Shown: positions 15,605-23,097 of the stretch, piece after piece
How positions within the stretch are numbered: the first letter of the stretch is position 1
Layout of the letters: each line of letters begins with the position of its first letter
Origin: Candidatus Caccovivens faecavium
GTDB taxonomy: Bacteria > Bacillota > Clostridia > Christensenellales > UBA1242
Length of the DNA: 37,677 bases
Reading direction: 5' to 3'
NCBI GenBank assembly: GCA_018715545.1
Contig: DVLK01000003.1
Span: forward strand, 1 to 37,677
Made by a program: the position numbers and the translations under genes
Notes under the pieces: generated by a model
Told to the model about the DNA's origin: nothing
The model's database searches: none
Seen by the model: only the letters and a program-made list of their open reading frames with translations

Positions 15605-15925
15605 TCAATTTTTTAGAAATTTATTGAAATTTTCGGCAATTTGTATGATTGCTCTATCTTTTTTTCTGTAAATAGTTGCCCTGCTCATACACAATTTTTG
15701 CGCCAAACGCCTTCCTGACATTCCATTAAAAAAGAACATTCTTATAAGTTCTCCATCTTCCTGTGGAAGTCCCGCAATGCAAACTTCAAGTGTTTCCAAA
15801 CTCTCTTTTAAATCTTCAAGTTCCTCTTTCACTTGACTTGGAATGTTCCTCATTTTAATCATATTGACCTGTGCCTTATATTTGTTATAATTCTCTAATA
15901 AATCACTTACCATATAATCTTTCAT
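15605..15925 (-). CDS. Sigma-70 region 4-like late transcription activator (ArpU/RinA-like)
   Basis: A 106-residue, helical protein. The N-terminal coiled region (residues 1-50) is followed by an HTH like sigma region 4: LIRMFFFNGMSGRRLAQKLCMSRATIYRKKDRAI. Small proteins of this type (ArpU, RinA, LtrA groups) sit at the end of the early operon in Bacillota phages and switch on the late genes. Its position just before the phased-repeat promoter and HNH/terminase genes fits exactly. It overlaps the upstream gene by 23 bases. The ribosome site is weak, so translation probably depends on coupling. Confidence 0.83.
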   Translation of the reverse strand: MKDYMVSDLLENYNKYKAQVNMIKMRNIPSQVKEELEDLKESLETLEVCIAGLPQEDGELIRMFFFNGMSGRRLAQKLCMSRATIYRKKDRAIIQIAENFNKFLKN

Positions 15926-16355
15926 ACCTTTTTATAGCCTCCATCTCCAATTTTTTTTCTCTTTCTTCAAGCAATTGTCTTTCTCGTAGTTCTTCAACCC
16001 AGTCAGGCTCTTCTTTCTCTGGATTAAGTTTTGTTTCTATCCAACTTCTTATAATTCCACTTTCTTCCATTTCTTCATCCCAGGACTCTTCTTCACAAAT
16101 GCCAACTAGATCCCAGATTTGCATATTGGCAAACTTTAAGCCTTTCTTGATAAAATAAAGCACTTTTGTTTCGCCAATAAAATCTTTCAATCTAAAATAA
16201 TGCTTGAATTGATATTTTTTATTTTCTGTTATATAAAATTCTAGTTCCTGTTTTGTTTCTCTTTTATTGAAGTTTGATGAAGCATTTTCCATGCATTCAA
16301 TATCAAACTCGGCTTCTTCGGTTATATTAACCTTATGGATTAAATGCTCCACCAT
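15903..16355 (-). CDS. Unknown phage protein with charged helical C-terminus
   Basis: A 150-residue protein with no catalytic motif. The N-terminal half is beta-rich (ELEFYITENKKYQFKHYFRLKDFIG). The C-terminal half is strongly charged and likely helical (WVEELRERQLLEEREKKLEMEAIKRY). It lies between VRR-NUC and the late activator, a place where small early phage genes vary. AAAGGAGAGT precedes the ATG. I do not recognise the family. Confidence 0.7.
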   Translation of the reverse strand: MVEHLIHKVNITEEAEFDIECMENASSNFNKRETKQELEFYITENKKYQFKHYFRLKDFIGETKVLYFIKKGLKFANMQIWDLVGICEEESWDEEMEESGIIRSWIETKLNPEKEEPDWVEELRERQLLEEREKKLEMEAIKRYERLYGK

Positions 16356-16364
16356 ACTCTCCTT

Positions 16365-16643
16365 TTATAAATTTTCTATAACTTCCTTAACTTGTTTGAC
16401 ATCAGTTACCACCAAAGCAATTCCACCTGCTTTTAGCATTTTATTGAGTGTTATTTTTTGAAGAATTGTAAGTTTACCGTTCTTTCTTTTGCATTCAAAT
16501 GCGATGAATCTTCCTTTATAACAAACAATTATGTCTGGTATTCCTGCAGTTCCGAATTGCCCACCGTGTTCTTTCCAATAAAACAAGTTAGGAACTGAAT
16601 CTAAATATTTTTTAATGTTATCAACGAGTGTTTGTTCGGTCAT
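16365..16643 (-). CDS. VRR-NUC domain nuclease
   Basis: A 92-residue stand-alone VRR-NUC protein (PD-(D/E)XK superfamily). Motifs are YWKEHGGQFGTAGIPDIIVCYKGRFIAFECKRKNGK, in pieces: the conserved G-x-PD with the active Asp, and FECKRK with the E-x-K pair. Phage VRR-NUCs act on branched or flapped DNA during replication and recombination, and this one follows the primase-helicase and SNF2 helicase as in many Bacillota phages. It lies just downstream of the inverted-repeat origin candidate. AAAAGGAGC precedes the ATG. Confidence 0.92.
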   Translation of the reverse strand: MTEQTLVDNIKKYLDSVPNLFYWKEHGGQFGTAGIPDIIVCYKGRFIAFECKRKNGKLTILQKITLNKMLKAGGIALVVTDVKQVKEVIENL

Positions 16644-16668
16644 ATTTGCTCCTTTTCTTATAAAAGTG

Positions 16669-16784
16669 CATATTCACTTTATTCACATCATTCACTTTGT
16701 GAATATCTTGAATAATATTTAAAAATAGCGCTTTAAGAGATTATTTTTGTGTTAAAAGTGAAGGATGTGAAGGTTGTGAATATG
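16669..16784. other. 30-bp inverted repeat with 9-bp-spaced GTGAA iterons (candidate replication origin)
   Basis: The arms at 16669-16698 and 16755-16784 are inverted copies, matching at 25 of 30 positions by my count. Each arm carries three GTGAA units exactly nine bases apart (TTCAC starts at 16673, 16682, 16691; GTGAA starts at 16758, 16767, 16776). The ~56-base centre is very AT-rich. Iterons around an AT-rich core, next to a primase-helicase gene, fit a phage origin. A large RNA hairpin is another reading. Confidence 0.6.
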
Positions 16785-16789
16785 TTGTT

Positions 16790-18751
16790 TTACTTGTTGT
16801 AATTAAACAAATTGTATTTTTGCTTTGGAAAGAACGAGTGTTTGTTGCCATTATTTGAATGTTTCATTGTATGGTCAATGTTATATCGCCTTAAAAGTTC
16901 AATTTCAATGTCTTTTATTTCTCGGCCAACTTCTTGTTCCGTTCCAACATAAAGTCCACCTAGTATTTCAAGACTTGCTTTGATGAAATCTCTCGTTGTG
17001 CCTGTCCACCCTGATGGTTGTGCTTTCAGAAGTGCAAGAATGCTCTTTGTCACAGGACTATTGTCAACCTTCTCTCGTTTCCGCCTTTCAGCTTCTTCCT
17101 CAGGACTTCCCACTTTTGTCCATTTGCCTTCCGTGTCACTCTTTTGAATAAGTCTTTCAATTGTGAAAACATCTCGACCTGTTTGAGTGAGTGTCGAAGG
17201 TTCATCTTTCGCTGTTCTTTTTTTCTTGTAGATAAAGTAGGCATTGTCCAAAGCACCAAGCACACCGTTGCTGCCATTGATCATATTAAACACATCATTC
17301 TCATCAAGCATCTTTCTTGCGTGGTGAATGAGCAATATTGCAATATGATTCTCGGCACAAAATCTTCTTAATAATACAAGTTCACGATAGTCAAAACTAT
17401 ATGCAGTTTCATTTTTCTTGGCTTGTCCTCTTATCATTTGAAATGTATCTATGATGATAAGTTTTAGGTTTGGTATCTCTTTGACTCTGTGTTCTAGTTC
17501 TTCCATCAGTCCTGTATCCAAAGTCTTTGTTTCGAGCTGAATAAATAGATTTGTAGGTTTAGGTTTCTCTTTACATAAAATATTAAGTCGACCTATCATT
17601 CTCTCATCACTATCTTCTAGTGCATAATAAAGCACAGAACTTTGATGGGTTTGCTCATTCAAAAACTCTTCGCCAGAACTTACTGCTATTCCAAGTTGCA
17701 ACACCATCCAAGACTTTCCTATCTTGCTTGCCGCCACCAACATTGATAGACCTTCTGGAATCATATTGTCTACTATCCATTTTTTAGGTTCTATCTCTAA
17801 TTTACATAAGTCCGATGCTTTGATTAAATCAGTTCTTTCACGAGAAATTGCTTTTGCTTTGTTTATAGCTTTTTGTATGTTTAAGCATAAAGCATCAGCA
17901 TTTTTCATCAAGAGTTCGTTAGGATCTTTACATTCTCCAGCAATATTTTGTTGTAGGTATTTAATCTTTAATGCTTTAAACTCTTTGATTATTTTCTCTG
18001 TGGTTTTAACTCCTGCATCATCATTATCAAGACATAATATTATCGTTGAATTTGTAGGTTTCTTTTTTAATGTTTCTACGAGTTTGTTATACCCGCATCC
18101 ACATAAGGCAACAGCAAGCCCACCATATTGCATAATACTTAATGCGCATATTGGACTTTCAACAATAAACACTGGTGTTTTGTCTTGCCTACCTAATGCT
18201 TGTGCATTCCATAGTGGTTCTTCCCCTGCTTCTTCCGTTTTCGATTTATAAAACTTTTTATCAACTACACTTCGCCTTTGATAATAAGTAAGCGCAGAAC
18301 TATATGGGATGACTACTGCTTTCTCTTTAACATCGTATCCAAGAAAATATGCCTTGATTGTATATTCATCTAGTCCTCTCTTTTCAAAGTAGTCTGTCTT
18401 GCTTACATTTTGGATGCACTCTTTAATGTAGGTTTTAATTTTCATCACTGGATGCTCTGAAATTAAGTTGTCTATATCAATGTTGAGATGAAAATCTTGT
18501 GCTATTTGTTTTGCTGCTTCAAAGTTGTCAATGTTTTTTAGTCTTGCTACAAGCGTTATTCCATCTCCTGCAAAGTCGCAACCTGCACTAAAGCATTTGA
18601 ACATATTTTTGTTTTCATCGATTGAAAGTGATGGCGTCTTGTCTTTGTGAAATGGACACGATACTTTCTTTGCTCTATTGAGAGGTCCAATGTAGTACTC
18701 TACAATTTGTCTTATTCCAACACTACTTTTGATCGTTTCAAATAAATCCAT
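16790..18751 (-). CDS. Phage primase-helicase (CHC2 zinc finger, TOPRIM, RecA-like ATPase)
   Basis: A 653-residue replication protein. Residues 25-60 are the CHC2-type zinc finger (SCPFHKDKTPS...FKCFSAGC, with C32, H35, C53, C58). About 190-285 is a TOPRIM domain (VFIVESPICALS; LCLDNDDAG). From about 320 it has a RecA/RepA-like ATPase (AASKIGKSW Walker A; LIIIDTFQMI Walker B; LLIHHARK). The C-terminus is a helical linker and wHTH. It primes and unwinds phage DNA. The candidate origin lies just past its stop. AAGGAGC precedes the ATG. Nothing is missing in the active motifs I can see. Confidence 0.93.
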   Translation of the reverse strand: MDLFETIKSSVGIRQIVEYYIGPLNRAKKVSCPFHKDKTPSLSIDENKNMFKCFSAGCDFAGDGITLVARLKNIDNFEAAKQIAQDFHLNIDIDNLISEHPVMKIKTYIKECIQNVSKTDYFEKRGLDEYTIKAYFLGYDVKEKAVVIPYSSALTYYQRRSVVDKKFYKSKTEEAGEEPLWNAQALGRQDKTPVFIVESPICALSIMQYGGLAVALCGCGYNKLVETLKKKPTNSTIILCLDNDDAGVKTTEKIIKEFKALKIKYLQQNIAGECKDPNELLMKNADALCLNIQKAINKAKAISRERTDLIKASDLCKLEIEPKKWIVDNMIPEGLSMLVAASKIGKSWMVLQLGIAVSSGEEFLNEQTHQSSVLYYALEDSDERMIGRLNILCKEKPKPTNLFIQLETKTLDTGLMEELEHRVKEIPNLKLIIIDTFQMIRGQAKKNETAYSFDYRELVLLRRFCAENHIAILLIHHARKMLDENDVFNMINGSNGVLGALDNAYFIYKKKRTAKDEPSTLTQTGRDVFTIERLIQKSDTEGKWTKVGSPEEEAERRKREKVDNSPVTKSILALLKAQPSGWTGTTRDFIKASLEILGGLYVGTEQEVGREIKDIEIELLRRYNIDHTMKHSNNGNKHSFFPKQKYNLFNYNK

Positions 18752-18777
18752 TATTGCTCCTTCGAGAGAGCAAGGAC

Positions 18778-19467
18778 TTATTCCTCACTCTCATAATTTT
18801 CTTGTAAGTTCGAAGCGATTGCTTTGACTTGTTCTGTCATTTTAGCAATATTCTTCATCTCTTCTTCATTAAGATCTCGCTCTGTTGCAAGCACTACTTT
18901 GCTGTATGTGATTCCACCAGCATTTTGTACTTTCTTCAAACTGAATTTTGTGACAACTTGGTTAGATTTCTTGCCTTTCGACACCAATCGCATAATATAC
19001 TTTGAGAAATCTCCAATGCTCGCTGTTGGCAGTGATAGAATTGTAGGTAGCATCTCATTTGCCCTCAAAATAAAGATTCTTCGCTTTGTCTTACAAGCCT
19101 TGCCACCATTTTCTCCTGTGCCGAAAACATTGAGTGGACAGTCCTTGCACTTTTTGATTTCGCCTGTTTCTCGCTCTACTCCATTGATGCCATCAAATGA
19201 TGAGCAGTCTGGGGCTTCGTTCCCACCTGTATATTTTTCTTTGTAATATGAAAGCACTGGATGATGATAAAGAATCACAGCACTAAACTCTTTTTGAAGG
19301 TCTGGTTCATCTGGATTTTCTCCTGGCACTTCGAATGCAAGCCCGCCACCACTTGGAACTTTAATCCTATCAAAAGTGATATTTAATCCCTGCATCTCTT
19401 CTTGAAAATCAATGTTCTCTACTGGTGTTATAAATTGTTCTTCTTTTTTAATGATTTCGTTGCTCAT
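18778..19467 (-). CDS. Putative phage single-stranded DNA-binding protein with Cys cluster
   Basis: A 229-residue protein with a beta-rich core typical of ssDNA-binding-like phage proteins. The segment NEAPDCSSFDGINGV, then CKDCPLNVFGTGENGGKACK (a Cys-rich zinc-type knuckle), and FSKYIMRLVSKGKKSNQVVTKF are characteristic of the family found beside primase and SNF2 helicase in Bacillota phages. The C-terminus is acidic (ASNLQENYESEE), as in SSBs. AAGGAGATAAGT precedes the ATG. Function is inferred from family and neighbours. Confidence 0.7.
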   Translation of the reverse strand: MSNEIIKKEEQFITPVENIDFQEEMQGLNITFDRIKVPSGGGLAFEVPGENPDEPDLQKEFSAVILYHHPVLSYYKEKYTGGNEAPDCSSFDGINGVERETGEIKKCKDCPLNVFGTGENGGKACKTKRRIFILRANEMLPTILSLPTASIGDFSKYIMRLVSKGKKSNQVVTKFSLKKVQNAGGITYSKVVLATERDLNEEEMKNIAKMTEQVKAIASNLQENYESEE

Positions 19468-19477
19468 ACTTATCTCC

Positions 19478-19876
19478 TTATTTCTTAATTCTTATTGATT
19501 GTTTTTCTGTTTGATTGATTAAGCCTTCAAGCCAATCTGGAAGTTTTCCATCATTTTCAGCAATAAGTTCCTTGACTGTTGCTGACAAAGTGTTTGTATT
19601 TATAGTGAATAGATGTTCAAATCCTTTTTGCTTCATTTGTAGGTATAATTCTTCTTTCCTTTCAGGATTTGCACTCTGGAACTCTCTTGTGACTACACTA
19701 TATAGAATTCCATTTCGTTTGAAACTGTCTATTTCATTGTCGGTCATAAGTCCAATAAGTTCTTGTTCTAGTGATTCAAGCTCCTTATTTACATCTTTAA
19801 TCTGTGTTTCTAGTTCGCTTTTCTTTTCTCTTTTTTCAAGATATTTGTCTGCTATTTCCAATATTGTTTCGTTCAT
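19478..19876 (-). CDS. Coiled-coil phage protein (Gp157-like)
   Basis: A 132-residue protein. Residues 10-45 form a coiled coil (YLEKREKKSELETQIKDVNKELESLEQEL). The rest has a short beta region (SFKRNGILYSVVT) and a helix (RKEELYLQMKQKGFEHLF). Its architecture and place between SNF2 helicase and SSB-like gene resemble Gp157-type or DUF-type phage early proteins. No enzyme motif is visible. Its ATG follows the helicase stop at once, with AAGGAGA upstream, so the two are coupled. Confidence 0.65.
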   Translation of the reverse strand: MNETILEIADKYLEKREKKSELETQIKDVNKELESLEQELIGLMTDNEIDSFKRNGILYSVVTREFQSANPERKEELYLQMKQKGFEHLFTINTNTLSATVKELIAENDGKLPDWLEGLINQTEKQSIRIKK

Positions 19877-21293
19877 TTAGTTCTCCTTCTCAAATAAACT
19901 TTTCCAATTATCAACAACTAGGTCTGCAATATTTTTCTTTTTGCTCAATGCTTCCATAACCTTTTCATCAATTGTTTTCTTTGCAATCAAGTGAATGTAG
20001 GTGCAATTGTTCTTTTGACCGATTCTGTGGATTCTCGCCTTCGCCTGTTCGTAGTCAGCAAAGTTATATGAAAGTGAATAGAATACTGCAGTGTCAGATG
20101 CTGTCAATGTCAATCCCATTCCTGTTGTTTGCAATTGACCTACAAAGACTTTTACATCTTTATCGTTTTGGAACTTTTCCACTTCACTTGCTCTATCTTT
20201 GACATCTCCACGAATAAGTGAATATTTTATTCCATAATGTTTAAGCATCTTTGTGATAGCATCAATTTCTGAAATAAATCTTGCAAACACAACCACCTTT
20301 TTATCTGCATCTAGGCACTCTTCTATAATTTCTTCAAGTGCATTTAGTTTTGCTGATGAGACCTGTTCTTCTATTTCGCTAAACTCATCCTTAATGTACC
20401 CACCTGTAATTTGTGAAAGTCTTAACAATTTTGTCAGTACATTTCGAACGACAACTTCGCCTTGCGATAGTTCGGCATAGCTATCTCTCTCCACTTGGTT
20501 GTAAATTGCTCTTGCCATAGGTTCTAGTTCTACATACCTTGTGACATCAACTTGTTCTGGAAGATCCAATGCTTCTTTCTTTGTTATTCTAAAAGCGATG
20601 CTATGGGCTTTTTCTGTTAATTCTGGCAGGTTTTTATAACCTACAACCTGATAGTTTCCATATCCACCCATAATGGCGTATCTTGCTCGGAAAGAATAAT
20701 AACTGCCACCGAATATGCTCTCATCCAGGAATTTGTATTGCGAAAAAAAGTCAAGTGGATTGTTTGTTACTGGTGTTCCTGTCAAAATCATATTGTGTTT
20801 ACTTATCTTGCCTAATCTATGAAGTGCCTTTGATTGCTTGGCTTGTGGATTTTTAATCTTGCTTGATTCATCGCAAATAATCATATCTGGTTTCCATAGA
20901 GCAATTTCTTTTTCCATTCGCCAGCACGATTCATAGTTGACAACAGCAACTTGCAGTTTTGTTCCAAATAAATTTCGAAGTGTTTCGCTCTTTTCTTTTG
21001 TAGGTCCTTCCAACACTTCCAACTGATAGTCAAAATCAGCGAACTTTTGGAACTCTTCTTCCCATACCTTTGTGATGGACAATGGCGCAACTATCAAAAG
21101 TTTATTTATCTCTTTTTGTAGGTATAGATAACCTGCAATGCCAATACTTATGAGTGTTTTTCCTGTTCCCATTTCTGCAAGGATTGCAGCCGATTTACTT
21201 TTTCTCATCACTTGCTCCTGCAAATCCCATCACTTTCAGTGCAAAGATAAATGCTTCAAGTTGATGCTTATATGGTTTAACCTTAATTGGCAT
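19877..21293 (-). pseudogene. SNF2/DEAD-box phage helicase, 5' end frameshifted
   Basis: The main frame (19877-21208 or 21223) encodes a Superfamily 2 SNF2-type helicase: AEMGTGKTLISI (motif I), IICDESSKIKN (II), LTGTPVTNNPLDFF (III), then VFVGQLQTTGMGLTLTASD and QAKARIHRIGQ (V-VI). The normal N-terminus of this phage family (PYKHQLEAFIFALKVMG) is present but in another frame, from the ATG at 21293 to a TAA at 21195. The switch falls at an A5 run (21199-21203): one A less would give one continuous protein. An internal ATG at 21208 has AGGAG six bases upstream and could start a shorter but motif-complete protein. Mutation, reading error or real two-part expression are all possible. Confidence 0.85.
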
Positions 21294-21537
21294 ATACAAA
21301 GATTTCTCTTCTACTTGGTTTTCTTGCATCCATCTTCTCCCAATCTATAAGGTTATAAGCATCTTCTGCACCGACCATGTTGATAAATTTTTTTGAATTT
21401 TCTCTATCTAAATCGCCAGAACATAACAAAGTGTTTATTGAAATGCTTGCATCGAAATCGGCAAGGTTCATAAACTCTTGTAGGCTCATTTTGATTTTGA
21501 AAAGATAGAGTCTTAACTTAATTGAGTCAATTTTCAT
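21283..21537 (-). CDS. Small early phage protein of unknown function
   Basis: An 84-residue helical protein starting MKIDSIKLRLYLFKIKMSLQEF. A helix-turn-helix-like stretch (MSLQEFMNLADFDASISINTLLCSG) suggests a small DNA-binding protein, but this is weak. Its start overlaps the stop of the preceding regulator (ATGA), and its stop overlaps the helicase N-terminal frame (TATGCCAATTAA), so the three are translated in a chain. AAGGAGAGCTT precedes the ATG. Confidence 0.65.
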   Translation of the reverse strand: MKIDSIKLRLYLFKIKMSLQEFMNLADFDASISINTLLCSGDLDRENSKKFINMVGAEDAYNLIDWEKMDARKPSRREIFVYAN

Positions 21538-21893
21538 AAGCTCTCCTTCTTGTCTTTTGGCAAAGTATAGTCACTGATTAAACTCTCTAATAACTTTTGG
21601 TCTACATCAGCACCTGACTTCTGCAAAAGTCTTAATGCTTGTTCGATGATTTGCAGCTCATCATTCGACCTAATCTTTCCTTGAAATAAATAGTTTTCAT
21701 CGAGCTTTACTCCACCATTTTTGTTACCACAAAAAGTTTGAATTGGATAGCGATATGAAAGTGATTGAATGTGCTTACGAACTGTTCTTTCAGACACTTC
21801 GACTTTGTCAGCAATTTCTTGCATCTTGTGCAGTTTACAATCAGATAAAATGTTAATGATATCCGCTGTAATGCTGGAATACTTCAAGTCCAT
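21534..21893 (-). CDS. HTH transcriptional regulator, first gene of the early operon
   Basis: A 119-residue protein whose N-terminal ~55 residues are a winged HTH of the HTH_11/DeoR-WYL type (ITADIINILSDCKLHKMQEIADKVEVSERTVRKHIQSL). The rest (YRYPIQTFCGNKNGGVKL) finishes the wing, followed by a helical tail. No WYL domain follows, so it is a stand-alone HTH. It leads the replication operon behind the tandem terminators and the 21894-22018 control region. AAAGGAGGTGA is a strong ribosome site but 12 bases from the ATG. Confidence 0.78.
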   Translation of the reverse strand: MDLKYSSITADIINILSDCKLHKMQEIADKVEVSERTVRKHIQSLSYRYPIQTFCGNKNGGVKLDENYLFQGKIRSNDELQIIEQALRLLQKSGADVDQKLLESLISDYTLPKDKKESL

Positions 21894-22018
21894 ATCGCTA
21901 TCTCACCTCCTTTCTTTTTGTTTTAACGCCTATACTTTACCAATTGTTTTCGGAAGGCATCTTTCCGAGAACTTAACAATTTTTAAAAAAATTTTAAAAT
22001 TTTTATTTTAAACACAAA
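21894..22018 (-). promoter_or_regulatory. Leader/control region of the early operon
   Basis: This AT-rich stretch lies between the tandem terminators and the HTH gene. It holds TCGGAA-AGATGCC-TTCCGA (a 6-bp inverted repeat with a 7-base loop at about 21950-21968), which could be an operator. No clear -35/-10 pair is visible; GTATAG near 21934 is a weak -10 candidate. Confidence 0.4.
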
Positions 22019-22054
22019 AAAACTCCCAAACCTTGGTTTAGATTTGGGAGTTTT
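22013..22054 (-). terminator. Rho-independent terminator (distal of two)
   Basis: AAAACTCCCAAA (22019-22030) and TTTGGGAGTTTT (22043-22054) are perfect 12-bp arms around a 12-base loop. The minus strand continues with a T run. The stem is symmetric enough to act in both directions. It shields the early operon from the repressor transcript. Confidence 0.85.
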
Positions 22055-22073
22055 ATGTCATATCTTGTCGAAT

Positions 22074-22155
22074 AAAAAATCCCAGTGACCAACATTTGAA
22101 TTTATCGGAACACTGGAGTTCACTGTAATTTAATGTTGGAACACTGGGGTTCACT
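22074..22155 (-). terminator. Large terminator-like hairpin enclosing CAGTG repeats (proximal of two)
   Basis: On the minus strand CCCAGTGTTCCAACATT pairs with AATGTTGGTCACTGGG, ending in ATTTTTT. Inside and at its base are two near-identical direct repeats (GGAACACTGG[A/G]GTTCACTGT on the plus strand, starts at about 22109 and 22139), giving four CAGTG units. The double repeat is unusual for a simple terminator and may bind a protein. Confidence 0.6.
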
Positions 22156-22172
22156 GTTTATGAATCTTAAAT

Positions 22173-22364
22173 CTATGGATCTATAAATTCCATAGAAACA
22201 AATAAATCTGATTTGCACTTACTGCACTTTATTTGGTGTATCATCTGCGTTTTTCTTAATCTTTTTGGTTCTCTAACAAGTATCTTTGTAAGTCCTGTGT
22301 TGTCAGATGAAATACTGTAACCGATGCACCGCTCGCAAAACGGACAATAAAGTTTGATTTTCAC
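22173..22364 (-). CDS. Small zinc-ribbon protein
   Basis: A 63-residue protein with two CxxC pairs: YCPFCERC near residues 7-12 and IKCSKCKSDL near 46-52. This is a zinc-ribbon layout similar to the Com-like proteins of phages, which control translation of phage DNA-modification genes. It follows the LexA-like gene by 12 bases, in the same unit. Whether it controls a methyltransferase of this prophage is speculation. The ribosome site (TAGGAGGC) is strong. Confidence 0.7.
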   Translation of the reverse strand: MKIKLYCPFCERCIGYSISSDNTGLTKILVREPKRLRKTQMIHQIKCSKCKSDLFVSMEFIDP

Positions 22365-22376
22365 TATTATAGCCTC

Positions 22377-22976
22377 CTAAAAGCATCTTACGACTCTCTT
22401 TACAATACCTTGAATTTTAACATCTTTAGTAATTATATCTTGATAACTTGGATTCTCTGGATGTAGAACAACACCTTCTTTTCTCTTGAAGTATCTTTTC
22501 ACTGTCGCGGCTTCATCTCCGATTAAAGCCACCACTATATCTCCATCATTTGCAATATTTGTAGGTAAATAGAATATTAAATCGCCATCAAATATTCCTA
22601 CACCTACCATACTATCGCCTTGTGCATAGAGCCCATAAAGTTCTTGATTTCCAAAAATCTCCACAGGAAGTCTTGCTGTGAACTCTATATTTTGTATCGC
22701 TAGTGTTGGTTGTCCACAAGCTACCGAACCAACTACAGGGGCTAGTATAGTTTGTCCAGTCTTATATTGAGAGGGAATTTGAATCGCACCTAAATTATCT
22801 TTTTTTAGTAAACCATTGCTATAAAGCCTATTAACATATCTGAACACCATTGCTAAATCATTAAATTTTAAATCTTTCATTATCGTTCTATATGATGGAG
22901 ATTTGCCATTTTGTTGCTGATATTCTTTTATATATGACAATAAGTTTCCTAATTTTTGATTATCTAGAGTTTTCAT
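22377..22976 (-). CDS. lexA: LexA-like S24 repressor
   Basis: A 199-residue repressor with a winged HTH (residues 1-65: LLSYIKEYQQQNGKSPSYRTIMKDL) and a LexA/S24 C-terminal domain. Cleavage would fall at Cys87-Gly88 (GSVACGQP; most LexA have Ala-Gly). The catalytic dyad is Ser122 (QGDSMVG) and Lys160 (AATVKR), with spacings like E. coli LexA. It should self-cleave with RecA after DNA damage. A consensus promoter and a 29-bp palindrome at the start site suggest autoregulation. It may be the prophage repressor or a cellular LexA carried by the element; its place beside the early operon favours the former. Confidence 0.88.
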   Translation of the reverse strand: MKTLDNQKLGNLLSYIKEYQQQNGKSPSYRTIMKDLKFNDLAMVFRYVNRLYSNGLLKKDNLGAIQIPSQYKTGQTILAPVVGSVACGQPTLAIQNIEFTARLPVEIFGNQELYGLYAQGDSMVGVGIFDGDLIFYLPTNIANDGDIVVALIGDEAATVKRYFKRKEGVVLHPENPSYQDIITKDVKIQGIVKRVVRCF

Positions 22977-22991
22977 ATTCTCTCCTCTTAA

Positions 22992-23053
22992 TCATAACGC
23001 AACACCCCGTTGCGTTATGAATGTATTATATACTCTTAAATTATGAAAATCAA
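22992..23053 (-). promoter_or_regulatory. lexA-like promoter with 29-bp perfect palindromic operator
   Basis: On the minus strand TTGATT (23048-23053), 17 bases, then TATAAT (23025-23030) form a near-consensus promoter. Directly downstream, over the expected start of transcription, lies TCATAACGCAAC-N5-GTTGCGTTATGA (22992-23020), a perfect 12-bp inverted repeat. It does not match the usual Bacillota SOS box (GAAC-N4-GTTC). It is likely the operator of this repressor. Confidence 0.8.
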
Positions 23054-23063
23054 GTATTTTTTC

Positions 23064-23097
23064 AAAAAAAATAAAAAAAGATAGAATAATCTATCTT
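23064..23097 (-). terminator. Rho-independent terminator of the sulfur/helicase operon
   Basis: On the minus strand AAGATAGA-TTAT-TCTATCTT (23078-23097) is followed by TTTTTTATTTTTTTT. It starts at the stop codon of the desulfurase gene and ends the whole operon. Confidence 0.92.

Larger units (their letters stand above)
1..22976 (-). mobile_element. HK97-type siphophage prophage, partial
   Basis: Gene order from right to left is repressor, early regulators, replication genes, late activator, HNH, small terminase, large terminase, portal, protease, capsid, connectors and major tail protein. This is the standard HK97-fold siphophage plan of Bacillota. The tail tape measure, lysis and integrase genes are missing and would lie left of position 1 or elsewhere. 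The right boundary is uncertain: the sulfur/helicase operon and the ImmR/ImmA pair up to 32055 may be prophage cargo and its lysogeny module, or host DNA. No attachment-site duplication was recognised. Confidence 0.85.

Noticed and set aside
17724..18251. A 175-codon plus-strand open frame opposite the primase-helicase gene
   Set aside because: It is antisense to a clear primase-helicase, has no ribosome site and shows the Phe/Leu/Ser-rich make-up of a mirror frame.
22081..22160. CRISPR-like short repeats
   Set aside because: Only two 20-base copies with a 10-base gap, nested in a terminator stem; no array and no cas genes.
22105..22160. SOS boxes from GAAC...GTTC pairs in the CAGTG repeats
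   Set aside because: The spacing is six bases, not the four of the Bacillota LexA box, and they lie behind a gene, not in a promoter.
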